Shown: piece by piece, positions 23,023-34,133 of the stretch
Layout of the letters: the number at the start of each line of letters is the position of its first letter
Numbering within the stretch: the stretch's first letter is position 1
Source of the DNA: Anaeramoeba flamelloides
Taxonomy: Eukaryota; Metamonada; Anaeramoebidae
Direction of reading: 5' to 3'
Length of the DNA stretch: 64,000 nucleotides
NCBI GenBank assembly: GCA_027625915.1
Contig: JANTQA010000023.1
Coordinates: forward strand, 12,028,001 to 12,092,000
Notes under the pieces: generated by a model
Seen by the model: only the letters and a program-made list of their open reading frames with translations
Database searches by the model: none
What the model was told of the DNA's origin: nothing
Program-made: the position numbers and the translations under genes

Positions 23023-23211
23023 TTAAAAGTACTTTAGAAAATTGTTTTTCAGGGAAAACATTTCACTCTTTCTTAATTGCTGAATTAGAACAGCTTGTAA
23101 ACTAGCAAATAGATTTAATTTTTGGGTTGATCTTTTGGATTCGTTAGGAAATATATTCAATAATTGTTTTATTTTGTATTTTCGTTGTCGAAGAAATACT
23201 CTGTATCTCAT
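23023..23211 (-). CDS. Possible 62-aa basic small protein
   Basis: Not recognised. From ATG 23211 the frame starts MRYRVFLRQRKYKIKQ and runs through SLQAVLIQQLRKSEMFSLK to TAA. It has Arg, Gln, Ser and Leu and helical periodicity, unlike the Phe/Ile/Lys/Asn chance frames. It lies 220 bp upstream of the receptor-like gene on the same strand but in no phase relation to it. It could be a stray exon. Confidence 0.22.
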   Translation of the reverse strand: MRYRVFLRQRKYKIKQLLNIFPNESKRSTQKLNLFASLQAVLIQQLRKSEMFSLKNNFLKYF

Positions 23212-23379
23212 TGTTATCAAGTCAATAGAATATTTTGAATAAACTTGTCGTTTGTTTCCTAAACCAAACTAAAATAAGAGCAAAAATAGTTAGTTACCAA
23301 ATCTCGTTTGATGAAAATTGATTTGTACCTTGTTGTCACTTGGTTCAACATTATAACTTTATTTTAAGGATTGGTGTTC

Positions 23380-23850
23380 GTCGATTAAAAATCTTCTGCA
23401 CTGATCAAAAAAATGTGTGCCTTTTGACTATATCTCTGCGTTTCAAAATATTGCTGTGTTGTGTTTTTCTTCTTGTTCCAATGTAAGATTCAATTTACTT
23501 GCCAATATTATACCTAAGTTCAATTCAATTTTGAAGGTCCAATATCTTAATCTCTCAAGTATATTTTAAAATTATAAGTGGAATTTGTTCTAAATTTTTC
23601 GTACTTTTCTCAAGTTTTTTGAGAAATTATGTTTTTTTCAAAGAATTTTATTTTTTGAGATGAATTTTATGAATTGATCCTTTATTTTTAGAATTTCTTT
23701 TTTAAATAATTGAACTTGTAGAAATCAATACCATATATGTTTGGGGTTTATTGTCGGTTTCTTTGATCCACTAATGTATAGGTCTTCTAAAAAACAAGAA
23801 ATACAGTTTTTATTTTGAAACCTAAATGAACCTTATCCTTTACAAATTAT
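23380..23850 (+). repeat. Dispersed repeat, related to 40810-41370 and 5170-5340
   Basis: Shares ordered motifs with 40835-41370: TTTTCTTCTTGTTCCAA, ATTTTGAAGG, TTCTCAAGTTTTTT-like text, AATCAATACCATAT and GTTTCTTTGAT. The copy at 40.8 kb carries an extra 149-bp palindrome that is absent here. No frame is conserved. It looks like an old non-coding mobile repeat. Confidence 0.55.
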
Positions 23851-24767
23851 TTTGACAACAGTAGTTAAATTCAAAAGTAGATCATATAAAATTTTATCAC
23901 ATCCTGAAATTGGAAAAAATAAGTAAATTTCTGATAACTACAAGACCAAACTTACTTTAGGTGCTATTTTAACAAACGAATTATTGTCGTATTTAAAAAT
24001 TTGATCTATTTTTCTATTTTCACAAATCCAAAATGATGAATATTTTTGAATTATTTGAAAAAAAAATATTTTCTTTAAAAGAAAAAAGAAGTCTTGTTGT
24101 CTGTGGAAAACATGTCCAAAATTAAATTTTAAGAAAGAAAACTATTATATTTCAGAAATAACTCAGTATAAAAAATCCAGTTTATTTCAAACAAATTTAA
24201 ATAATTATTTTAAATTTATAAAATATATAATTTCTTGATGAAACAAAAATTTAAAATTAATTATTTACTTTATGCTGAACAAACTCATGAGAAAAAAAAG
24301 CAACGGATTTTAATAAAATTCCAAATACTTTTTGGAAATTTAGATAATTGAGCATATACTCTGAAGAGATACTTTTTAATTTAATTCTTTTTAATCAATA
24401 TCTAATAATTCAAAATATTTTCTTAATTCAATTGTCCGTTTGGTAATAAAAAAAAGATTAAAAACATCAATATATTTAAGTAAGTGTTTGTCACCATTTC
24501 TTAAATATTACAAATAAACAATATTAATATCAAATAATTATTGTAATTAAAATAATAAAAAGATGAAGAATTTTCCCAAGCAACTGGTTGAATTTCTAAA
24601 AATTCATTATTTATACTTTTTTGTTGTAAAAAATATTATTTTGTCTTTTATATTTTGTTTAATTTAAAAAATATTTTGTGAATAAATTTAAAAATCAATT
24701 TTTTCGGATCATCAAGAATTTAATATTTTGTTACTTTTTCAGTTCTTTGAAAAGGTGATTTGATATA

Positions 24768-24966
24768 CAGTCAGTTTCACTTTTAAGGTACAAACTTTCA
24801 ACGAAATTTAAGGCACAAAAAAAATCTCAAATTAAGGCACAAAATTTGTAATTATTTTTTTTACAATTTATTTTACTAGAATTTGAATTTTGTGCCTTAA
24901 TTTGAGATTTTTTTTTTGTGCCTTAAATTTCGTTGAAAGTTTGTGCCTTAAAAGTGAAACTGACTG
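24768..24966 (+). mobile_element. 199-bp palindromic element, TA target site (family CAGTCAGTT), copy 1
   Basis: Begins CAGTCAGTTTCACTTTTAAG and ends with its reverse complement, with TA on both sides (24766-24767 and 24967-24968). Almost the whole element is one inverted repeat, with arms carrying AGGCACAAA, CTTTCAACGAAATTTAAGG and CTCAAATTAAGGCACAAA. TA duplication and palindromic form are typical of Tc1/mariner-derived MITEs. It has no coding capacity. Confidence 0.85.
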
Positions 24967-25170
24967 TACATTAGCTATCAGAAATGAATGAAAGTGATAT
25001 CTAATAAAAAAAGATGGTTTTTTTTTTTATTCAAAATTTTAAGCGAATAGTTTGGAATTCACCAAATTGTCTCAAAATATTTTTTTTACAATCTCCATTC
25101 GATAAGAAAAGGAATGATCTTTAAAATATTCTCAAATTTGGATCAAAAAACCATTTTATGTCATATTTAA

Positions 25171-25311
25171 ATGAAAAATGAACAAGAAAAGTTGAGAGAA
25201 GTGAAAGCGAACACCTTCTTCAGGATCGTGATTATGAAAAAGAAAAACAATACTGGATTTTTTATCCTTCGAAACCCGTTCATTTCAAACACTCCCAATA
25301 AACCAATTTAA
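25171..25311 (+). other. Coding-like patch in intergenic DNA
   Basis: G+C rises and two plus-strand frames both have protein texture. One runs from ATG 25171 for 46 codons (ending NTPNKPI). The other includes SEHLLQDRDYEKEKQYW. Neither is long enough to call. It may be a small exon or a decayed gene piece. Confidence 0.2.
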
Positions 25312-26564
25312 ATCTAACGTTCTAAAGGATCATATGGTCTATGATTTTTGAAATTTGGGTTAATTGAATTTTTAAATTATCGCCACAAATCATATTAATT
25401 ATTGCAAAGGGATTGAGATTTTTCCTTATAATTCTTGGTTCTTTATTTTTCTTCTTGAATTTAAGTTACCAAGAAAATGGTAATTTTATCTCTTTTTGTT
25501 TTGTGGGCTAAGATGACCCAGACCAAACACTCAAAAAAATTTGATTGATTTTTGTATGACAATTTTTTTTTGTTGGTATTGTTTCCAGCATGATGAAATT
25601 ATTGGTATAGGGAAAATTGTATTGGGGTTGTGTGAGAAAGTTTTTTAAGAAATTTTCATTCAAGATATCTTTTGAAAATTAAATTTATAAAAATTAATTA
25701 ATTTTTTTTTTTTTACAAAAAAAAATCTTGTAACAGCTGAGAAAAAAATAATAATTCTTTTTTAGGAAATGGGGATTTTTGTTGATTTTTTAAAATACAA
25801 AATCAATTAAAATTTCAATATTCAAAAATATCTTTGTTTTAAAATAAAAAAGGTCGAGTTATTTAAATTGTTCATTTTTCTCCTTTTTAACCTTCTATGC
25901 AATTTTTTAAATAATTCGTATCTTAACCAAAAAAAAAAAAACATCGGTAAATCCCAACAGTGTGCAAGCGTTTTAAAAATAACAAAAAAGGACATTTTTT
26001 ATAAAAATTATCTATTCCTTATTTTAAAAAAAATAATAAATTTTAATCAACTTACAAATATAAAATTAACTCGAATTAAAAAGATTTAATTAAAACCATA
26101 AGATAATTTATAAATACACATATTATACATTATTGACTTTCAAGAGTTGGGGTGTCATGAAGTTTTCCCAGGTTTAGAGGGGTGGGGTAAAATCAAAAAT
26201 TTTAATATGTTCCCTTGAATTTTGGAAAACCACCTTAAGTTTTTTTTTAATTTTAAAAATAAAAAGAAAATTTCGGAATTTTTTTTTTTATTTCTTAAAA
26301 TAAACAATAGTGCTATTAGGGTTTCTTGGGTTTTTCTGTTAATTTAGAAAATCAATTAATTAACAAAAGTAAAGAAAACCTCAAAAAATATGACATTAGC
26401 TTATTCAGAATTTAAAGTAATTAAGTAAGATCAAAGATTTTACTCTGTTCTATTGTATTAGGGAACACCTAGACATTGGGTAGTTATATTGTCTATACTA
26501 TACGGTACTTGAGGACACCCTAAGAAAATATTTAGCTTAAATAAAATATCAAAACTAAACCCCA

Positions 26565-27084
26565 ATTCAAAATTTTTAAAACACCAAAATTCGATTTGTG
26601 AAAAAAATACTTATTATTTAATCAATTCAAGAAGATTTACCAAATTAGAACCATTCACCAATTGAAATAATAACACCTTTTTATAAATTACAATACTCAC
26701 AAAACAATAAATAAATTATTATCAATACAAATAAATCATGGGTGTGTTAAAAATTTTGGAGAGAGCAAAACAAAAAAATACATTAGTAAATTTGTTGAAA
26801 TTCTATTAGGGGTTATTGATCGATCAAAGGGTTAGATACTACCAACTAATTTTATTGGGTTCTTCTATTTGGAACAACTCAACTTTAACCTAATACCAAT
26901 TGTTCAAAAAAAAATTCTAATCCAACGAAACAAATTATGTAATTCAAATAATGAAACGAAAACAAAAAACTAAAAGATTAAAAAATGATTCACATATTTT
27001 ATAAAAATCAAAATTATCTCCAATTTCACTGAAATCGTATTATTATGATTGTTTGAAATGTTTTAACTGCGTGGAAAATTTTGA
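26565..27084 (-). mobile_element. ~520-bp non-autonomous element, copy 2 (inverted)
   Basis: Starts ATTCAAAATTTTTAAAACAC and ends GTGGAAAATTTTGAA, the reverse-oriented counterpart of the copy at 16271-16800. The internal landmarks TTGATCGATCAA and AACGAAACAAATTATGTAAT are present in reverse orientation. No frame is kept. Confidence 0.7.
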
Positions 27085-27225
27085 AATTTTAGTTTATTTA
27101 TGGAAACCCCAAAGGTACTTGAGTCGTCGGTCGAGATCAACAATCCGAAATTCAGGACATTTTACTAACTGCTTAAATAGATATTACTAAAGTAATATAT
27201 AAAAACTCAAATTAATTTTATCATA

Positions 27226-27422
27226 CAGTCAGTTCCACTTTTAAGGCACAAACTTTCAACAAAATTTGAGGCACAAAAAAATCCTAAATTAAGGCACAAA
27301 ATTTGGAAATTTTCATTTTTACTATTTATTTTACTAGAATCTAAATTCTGTACCTTAATTTGAGATTTTTATTGTGCCTTAAATTTCGTTGAAAGTTTGT
27401 GCCTTAAAAGTGGAACTGACTG
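27226..27422 (+). mobile_element. 197-bp palindromic element (family CAGTCAGTT), copy 2
   Basis: TA-CAGTCAGTTCCACTTTTAAG at the left and the complementary GGAACTGACTG-TA at the right. Both arms carry the GGCACAAACTTTCAAC motif. It differs from copy 1 by scattered substitutions and a two-base length change, so the copies are not very old. Confidence 0.85.
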
Positions 27423-27743
27423 TATATAGTTAAAGAATAAACAGAAAGAAAATATTGAAAATATTGATCATTTTTCTGGGTATACATTCCTCTGAAAAAA
27501 AAAAAATAGATAATTTTTTCAAAATAAATTAAAAGAAATAAAGCTTGATTAAATAATTCTAAACTGCAATAGTGTAAATTATTTTCATTAATTAATAATC
27601 GTGAAATCTGTGAGTTTGTGGTTAAATTTTTGAAAGGGTGTTTAACTCTAAGGGTAGTTAGAGTGTAATTTAAACCTCTTCAATAATAATAATAATAATC
27701 TTGATTTTTTCCGACTTTCTTATTCCTTTTTTGATATCTTATA

Positions 27744-27825
27744 AATCATAGAAATCCGCTAAATCATAGAAATTACAGAAATTACAGAAATTACAGAAAT
27801 TACGGAAATCACGGAAATTAAAGAA
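27744..27825 (+). repeat. Nine-bp minisatellite
   Basis: About nine tandem units of a nine-base motif related to AGAAATTAC, with outer units degenerating (TAGAAATCC, GGAAATCAC). Non-coding. Such arrays usually vary in copy number between strains. Confidence 0.8.
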
Positions 27826-28659
27826 AATAGGCTTGAAAATTTTGAGAAAAATATGTTTTTTTGACTTCTTAGATCGAGCTGAATAAAAAATAGAGAGAAT
27901 TTGAAATCACAAAAACTTGATAAGAACACACTATATTTTAGATTTTAATTACAAATGTGGTTTTTCAAAAAAAGGTATCAGATCTTTTAAAAGAACATTT
28001 AATGGGAAAAATGAAATAATTAAAAAATGATAAATCCTTTCTTATAAGTTGATTTAGCATTTTGTTGATTGGGCTTATTTTGATCTTTGGAAAAATAAGT
28101 AAACTCAATTTCAAAATCATTTGTTCATTAAAAATCGAATTTTGAAAGTTAATATTTTTATAAATCGAAGTTATCTATTATAATTAGAAAATTCTATTTT
28201 AATATTCTGTGCTATACACTCAAAATATTTGTTTTTCTTCTAAAAATAAAATAAATAAATAATAATAATAAAAATCTGGTAATTTATTATGAAATTTAGT
28301 TTAGTCGATTACATAAATTGGGAGGTGGGGCCAATCGGGTTTACTCAGCTATGAAGGTTTGCAATAATGAATAATGAAATAAAATATTGTGGTTTAAGTG
28401 GGGGGGGTATAAAATTACTTGGTTGGAAGATAACGAAAGAAAAAATATTATGTCAAGGTAATATCAAAATTTCCTTTTTGTTTTTATTGTTACTTTAAAA
28501 TATTTCTTTTTATTTTTCAAGGTAAATAAGTAAAAATAATTGAAATTTAAATTTACAACACCAAAATCTCAGTTTTTGATTAGATATCTATTAACCTTTA
28601 GTCTTACACTCTTTAATTTGGATTTCATAAAAAAAAAGAACAATTTCATTTTTTAATCC

Positions 28660-29351
28660 CACTACAAGGAAAATTTAAACACCGAATTTTTAAGTTAGCT
28701 AAAACTTTACATTGGATTTCAGTTATACTTCTTTTGAAAATTATTTTTTCAAAGTTATCATAATTTGATGTAATAAAAAAAGGATAGCTATTAAACTCAT
28801 GGAAATCCGAATACCCCCCTTTTCAAAAATACCGGCTTTTGAAAAAAACACCTATTTTTGGGGTATTTTTTTTATGAAAAAAGTTGAAATGAATTAATTT
28901 TGGATTGAACATTAAGATTGAAAAAAGAATAAAAGTTAAAGCAATTTGCAGAAAATAATAGGGAATGTATATAAAAACTCAAACATGGTAAAAAATACAA
29001 TGATAAAAAATAATTCAAAAACAGATAAAAAATCAGATTTTCAATTTAATTTAGAGATATCTTTTGATTGAAATATTTTGTGCTTTTTAAAATTGAAAAA
29101 TATGTTTATTTTTAGACTATTATAAAAAATACTTGAAAATTATCTCTCTGCTAAGTCAATTAAAAAATTCAAAAATTTTACAATTAAAAATGAAAAAAAT
29201 ATTACTGAAAAATTTCATTTTTTTTACTATTCCTATTAATACCTATTAAAGTTGTAAACCTTTTTGAAAATTGTTATGTATAATAATGTTTATTATATGA
29301 GTGTATTTCAAAAATACAAAATTTAGAGATTTTTTTTGAAAAAATTTTCCT
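28660..29351 (+). repeat. ~690-bp dispersed repeat, copy A
   Basis: Runs parallel to 37173-37867, from CACTACAAGG through AAACTCAT, CAATTTAATTTAG, GATATCTTTTG, TAAAGTTGTAAACCTTTTT and GTGTATTTCAAAAATA to AAAATTTTCC. Overall similarity is good with many indels. No frame is preserved in both copies and no terminal inverted repeats are apparent, so the class is unknown. Confidence 0.75.
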
Positions 29352-29549
29352 TGTCTTGCCATCTTCAAATTCATAATAAATTCAAGATCAATACATTATA
29401 AATCAAAAAAACAAGTCTTCGCACCTTATGTGATACGTTTTTATTCCTTTAGTAGGGTTTATAACTTTCAAGTATTGAGTAAAAAAAAAGAAATTTCAGT
29501 CAGGAACCTTAATTTTATTGTAAGGGTTTACTGTTAAGATTTCGCTTTC

Positions 29550-30060
29550 CAAACAAAATCATTTTGACAAAAAGGAAAATAAAAAAAGTCGGTTTGGGAA
29601 AAAGTTCACAGGGTTTTATTTTATAAACATTTAACAAACCTGAAAATTCAAGAAAAATCAATTTAGAAAAGAAACAATTAATGACTCAAGACAAAATGGA
29701 GGATTCAACACAAGAACACTTTTTTTTAGGAAGTAGTTTTCAAAAGGTGAAAACAGGTTTAGAATTAAAACTGTTGTCGTCTAAAATAGTGAAGAATAAC
29801 CTTTAAATGGTAAAAGGTGTTGGAGAAGGAAAGTACTTTTTTTAAAAAAAGGTTTTATATCAAACAAAATCATAAAAGAAAAAGTATTCACTTTTGTAAA
29901 ATTACTCAAAAAAAAAAATTATTTTTGTTTTTATTAACATCAAATAGCAAAAAAATTTTTGATGATTTTCCTTTTACTTTTGTAAAGAGAGAGCAAAAAT
30001 TCTTAATTATTTTATGGAAAACATTTTTGAAAAAGGTAAAAAATGGAAACAAATTATGAA
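29550..30060 (+). other. Coding-like patch, unresolved
   Basis: An ATG at 29681 opens a 41-codon frame (MTQDKMEDSTQEHFFLGSSF start) with good protein texture, followed by a Lys/Phe-rich frame to 30059. A GTGAAA after CAAAAG could be a donor. No phase-consistent gene could be built, so this is either a small gene with missed exons or a remnant. Confidence 0.2.
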
Positions 30061-30578
30061 TTGTGAGAATAAATAGAAACTGAAAATTTCAAGTAAGATC
30101 AATAAATAAAAATAAAAATAAATGAATTAAAGACAAAACATTACACTAAACAACAGTTTTTTTTTGTTACTATCTTTAGTATTTAGTTTTTTTCTTGCAT
30201 TTTGATCTATGAGTAAAGAAATTTGTTGATTTTTGGGATCTCCAAAAACTACTTTAAATTTCGATAATCAACAAGATTTAAATAGTTTTTGTTGGTTAGA
30301 TTAAAAATAATATCTTGGATTATTAAGCGTCTTTAATTTGGTTCTGATATGAATTGATTTTACTTTTCATTTTCACTTACTTTTGGGGTAATATTCATGT
30401 TCACTTTAAAATATTGTGTTTCACTTTTTTTCTACCTGTTTTACAATTTTTCAGTAATGGTAATAAATTCTATTTCCTCGATTGAAAAAGTTATTCTTAA
30501 ACTTTTTTCCAAATGGATTTTAGTTTCTCTTCCAAAAGGAAAAATTTTCCAAAATTTGAAGAATACAAATTTTATATA

Positions 30579-31451
30579 ACCATTGTGAAAAAAATTTGAG
30601 TCATTAAAAAAAAATTGGGTTCGTTCAAAAATTTGTTTTCGTTTTTTAAATAATAAATATTAGTAAAATGATTTTTGATCAAAGTAAAATTTTATGAACA
30701 AATCTTACATTTAATAAAAACCAAAGTCATTATCAATAATAATTTTCAGAAGGTAAAATTAAATTGTTGCATTTTAACCTTTTGGAATTACTGTGGAACT
30801 CTGGAAAAACAAAAATTTATTTTTAATTGTAAACTTTACTAAAAATGTTAATTTTTTTTTATTAGAAAACATTACAAGATCATATTAATCATTGTTTGGG
30901 AAGACCAAAAGTTAATAACCATTTTAAATTAAGGTTTGTCTATGAGGATTTTTAGAATTTAAATGGTTTCTGAAATCTTGAAATTTTGGTATTTTGAAGT
31001 TTTGATTGTAAACATAAGTGGAAAACAATCTCTTTGAAAAAAAATATCTTTATTAGAAGATTGTTTAATTCAATTTGGTTAACAGGGGTATTTAAGATTA
31101 ATCTTGATAAATTCACATTAATTAACAATGATAAATATCTTATTGAATTAATAGATTTTAATATTTCCTATTCAATAGTTCTCTTATTTTTAGTAAAGTT
31201 GACAATTAAAAATAAATTTTTGTTTTTTTAGAGTTCCATAGTAATTCTAAAAGCTCAAAATACAACAATTTAATTTTACCTTCTGAAAATTATTATTGAT
31301 AATGACTTTGGTTTTTATTAAATGTAAGATTTGTTCATAAAATTTTACTTTGATCAAAAATCATTTTACTAATATTTATTATTTAAAAAACGAAAACAAA
31401 TTTTTGACTGAACCAATTTTTTTTAATGAACCAAATTTTTTTCACAATGGT
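30579..31451 (+). mobile_element. 873-bp element with ~222-bp inverted ends, TA target site
   Basis: Bases 30579-30801 recur as a nearly identical reverse complement at 31231-31451, starting ACCATTGTGAAAAAAATTTG and flanked by TA on both sides. Only a handful of mismatches separate the two arms. The central ~430 bp has a 65-codon frame (31034-31231), but it is Ile/Leu/Phe/Lys-rich and probably chance. Long inverted ends and a TA duplication suggest a non-autonomous Tc1/mariner-type or foldback element of recent origin. Confidence 0.85.
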
Positions 31452-32369
31452 TATTGCGATTTTCCCTTTAGATAAATTCGAAATTTATTAGGAATCATCT
31501 TTATAAGAATTATTTTGTTATTGCATTTATGAAATAAGAGTTTTATTTACTTTATATCTTTCTTTTAATAATTTTTTCAAAATTTTAAATTTTTATTGGG
31601 AACCTTAGAGGATTTATTTTTTGACAAAAGGGTTTTCATAATTTAATGAAAATTTACAATAATCAAACACCTCTCTCAAATTCAAATTCTTTCAAATATT
31701 TTAAAAGTATGAAAATGTTTTTTATTTCAAAATTTAAAATCAAAAGTAGATTTTCGTTTTCAGTAATGTTCTCAATTAATTTTACAAATTTTGGATTTTT
31801 TTGATTTCTGACTTCACCAAAGAGTTAAAATTAATGGATTCAGAATATTTAACCAATATCCCAATTGGAAAGGTTATAAGTTGCTGGGTAATTGGGTTGT
31901 TTGTTGGTAAAATGGGAGTATATTTTTGACTTTTTACTAATATTTACAATTGATCAGAAAAAAGGAATTACCAGGTTTAAGAATTTTCCGGGTTTTAGGT
32001 TTGACTGTAAACTATTTTTTTTAATTTTTTGAAAATAAATTTCCAAAGATGTTCTGAAGTGGAAAGTTAAAAAATATTTTTTTCGAAAATAAAATGTCAT
32101 AATCCGAAAATTTTGAAAAAAGAAGTAATTTCATACTACTCTTTCAATGTTTATCGATATAACCAACTTATTTTTTTATTTGAAAAAATGTTCCCTTTGA
32201 AAAACAATTCGGTTTTTGGAGTGAATCTTTACCACAAAATAAAAAAATAGCAAAACCAAGAACTAAAAAAGGAAACGGCACTCAAAACTGTTTTGTATAA
32301 GATTTTCTCAAAGTTCCAATTGCGAAACAGAAAACAATTTTTTTTTTCTTTTGCTTCATTCTTAAAATC
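31452..32369. other. Upstream region of the symporter gene
   Basis: AT-rich with no convincing frame. The last 150 bases before ATG 32370 become more mixed and end in a T run (32339-32348), followed by CTTTTGCTTCATTC, a likely 5' leader. No promoter motif can be named. Confidence 0.4.
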
Positions 32370-34133
32370 ATGACATTCTCTATGACAACAAAGGAATCTT
32401 CCTCACGCGAGGGCGGATCCGATTCAGGGTATTCGTCAACAACAAGCTCACAATCTTCCGTTAAGACGAAAGAAAAAGCGTCTACACAAAAAAAGAAACG
32501 TGTTCATAAGACAAGTACTACGATTGCTTATAGCTTTGGTGCGCTGACTGATCAAATGTCTCACCAAATGTTCCAGTTTTTGGTTTTCACTTTTTACTAT
32601 TCCGTCATTGGGATCAGAATCTCGACACTCTCGTGGAGCTTTATAATTTTTGCTGTTTGGGACTCAATTAATGATCCTCTGCTCGGCCAATTGAGCGACA
32701 ACACCAAGAGCAAATTAGGAAGGCGACGATTCTGGGTTTTGGTTTCGATCCTCCCATTTGCCTTAACCAACCTTCTTTTGTTTACGATTGGCACGGGATG
32801 GCCAAAGTGGGGGAAGGTCCTGTATATGATTCTGATCATCATCCTCTATGACACCTTTTATACAATTTTTTCGACAAACCAACTCGCGCTTTTCAGTGAA
32901 ATGTATCGAAACGAGGAAGAGCGGGGGTTTGCCAATTCCTGGAAAAGCGTTTTACTGATTCTGGGTGTAGTGATCGGGTTTGTCATGCCCACTATCCTTA
33001 TCAACAACCTTGTCCCAATCGAGGGGCTATCGCAAGCAGAAACTGATCAGATCAGTACAGATTATATCAAAACAGGCGGAGTAATTGGCATTCTTGTGAT
33101 AGTTGGCGGGTACATCTTTTTTAAATATGGAATGAAGGAGCCCAAAGAAAGCAATGGACATTTGGGCAAAAAAGATTCTGAAAAAATTGAAATGGACGAA
33201 TTGCAAACCGAAGATGATTTGAGGAAAGAAGAGTCATCTGAAGTTGATTTGGAAGAAAATGATAAAATGGATGAAGACAAAGATGTAGAGGAAAACAAAG
33301 GAACTAGGGAAGAAGAAGACGAAACTGACAACGGCGACGACGAAGAAGAAGAAGAGACAAAGAAAAAAAAAAAAAAAAAAAAAAAGAAAAAGAAAAAAGA
33401 TGATGGGGTTATAAAAATGTTAAAAGAAACTCTCAAAAATAGATGCTTTTTAATTTTTTGTATTGCAAATTTAATCAAATGGTTTGTTTTTAAAATGCTC
33501 ACTACAGTGATAACCTTATATTCGGTGTGGGTCTTGGATATCAAAGAGGGGAATATCTTCATTTCAATTTTACTGCTCTCGTCATTTCTCACAGCAGCAG
33601 CAGCCTTCCCATTAATGAAAATGCTTGGGACCAAGCTAGGATGGAGAAACGCATTTATTTCCACCCAAATCTTTTGGTCTTTTGCGCTGATCCCGTTCTG
33701 GTTTTTAGATGGGAGAAAGTACGTAGCCTTATTCTGTATGTGCACTGTCGGCATTGGGCTGTCTGGCGCGATCTACTACATCGATCCGATTATCGCCCAG
33801 ATCATCGACGAAGATGAGGTCAACACAAAATCCCGAAGAGCAGGATCATACTATGGCGTAAATGGGCTGATTAACCGCTACTCAACCATTATCGTGTTTG
33901 TCGTTCTCGCCATCGTTTTAAATGGCTTCGGGTGGGAACAATACCTTGTCAATGGTGATATCACAGTGCAAAAAATCTCACAACTCAAAACAGCACTCAA
34001 GCTTTTGCTCGGGCCAATCTGCATCTTTGGCAATTTCGTTGTAATTCTGCTTTTATTCAAGTTCCCCTTACATGGCAAACGCCTAAAGGAAGTGCAAAGA
34101 AAAATAAAGCTAATGAATGCCGAAACGAATTAA
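32370..34133 (+). CDS. GPH-family (MelB-like) sugar/cation symporter, MFS superfamily
   Basis: A predicted 587-residue transporter with about 12 membrane helices and no intron. The first helix region (YSFGALTDQMSHQMFQF) and the loop WDSINDPLLGQLSDNTKS followed by GRRR match the conserved D-x3-D-P-x2-G-x2-SD-x-T-x4-GRRR signature of the glycoside-pentoside-hexuronide:cation symporter family. It therefore probably moves a sugar or sugar-like solute with a cation across the plasma or an internal membrane; the substrate cannot be read from sequence. The Ser/Thr-rich N-terminus (about residues 1-45) is cytosolic. The central loop between helices 6 and 7 (about 255-350) is expanded into an acidic then poly-Lys tract, the latter encoded by a run of about 23 A (33363-33385). 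G+C is much higher than in the flanks, as for the other well-expressed genes here. Start at ATG 32370, since nothing upstream is coding-like. Confidence 0.9.
   Translation: MTFSMTTKESSSREGGSDSGYSSTTSSQSSVKTKEKASTQKKKRVHKTSTTIAYSFGALTDQMSHQMFQFLVFTFYYSVIGIRISTLSWSFIIFAVWDSINDPLLGQLSDNTKSKLGRRRFWVLVSILPFALTNLLLFTIGTGWPKWGKVLYMILIIILYDTFYTIFSTNQLALFSEMYRNEEERGFANSWKSVLLILGVVIGFVMPTILINNLVPIEGLSQAETDQISTDYIKTGGVIGILVIVGGYIFFKYGMKEPKESNGHLGKKDSEKIEMDELQTEDDLRKEESSEVDLEENDKMDEDKDVEENKGTREEEDETDNGDDEEEEETKKKKKKKKKKKKKDDGVIKMLKETLKNRCFLIFCIANLIKWFVFKMLTTVITLYSVWVLDIKEGNIFISILLLSSFLTAAAAFPLMKMLGTKLGWRNAFISTQIFWSFALIPFWFLDGRKYVALFCMCTVGIGLSGAIYYIDPIIAQIIDEDEVNTKSRRAGSYYGVNGLINRYSTIIVFVVLAIVLNGFGWEQYLVNGDITVQKISQLKTALKLLLGPICIFGNFVVILLLFKFPLHGKRLKEVQRKIKLMNAETN

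Noticed and set aside
27744-27825. Possible CRISPR-like array
   Set aside because: Nine-base contiguous tandem units without spacers; a minisatellite in eukaryotic DNA.
32597-33817. Frames antisense or shifted to the symporter gene
   Set aside because: Explained by the high G+C coding sequence of the symporter; they contain poly-Phe or poly-Ser where it has poly-Lys or acidic residues.
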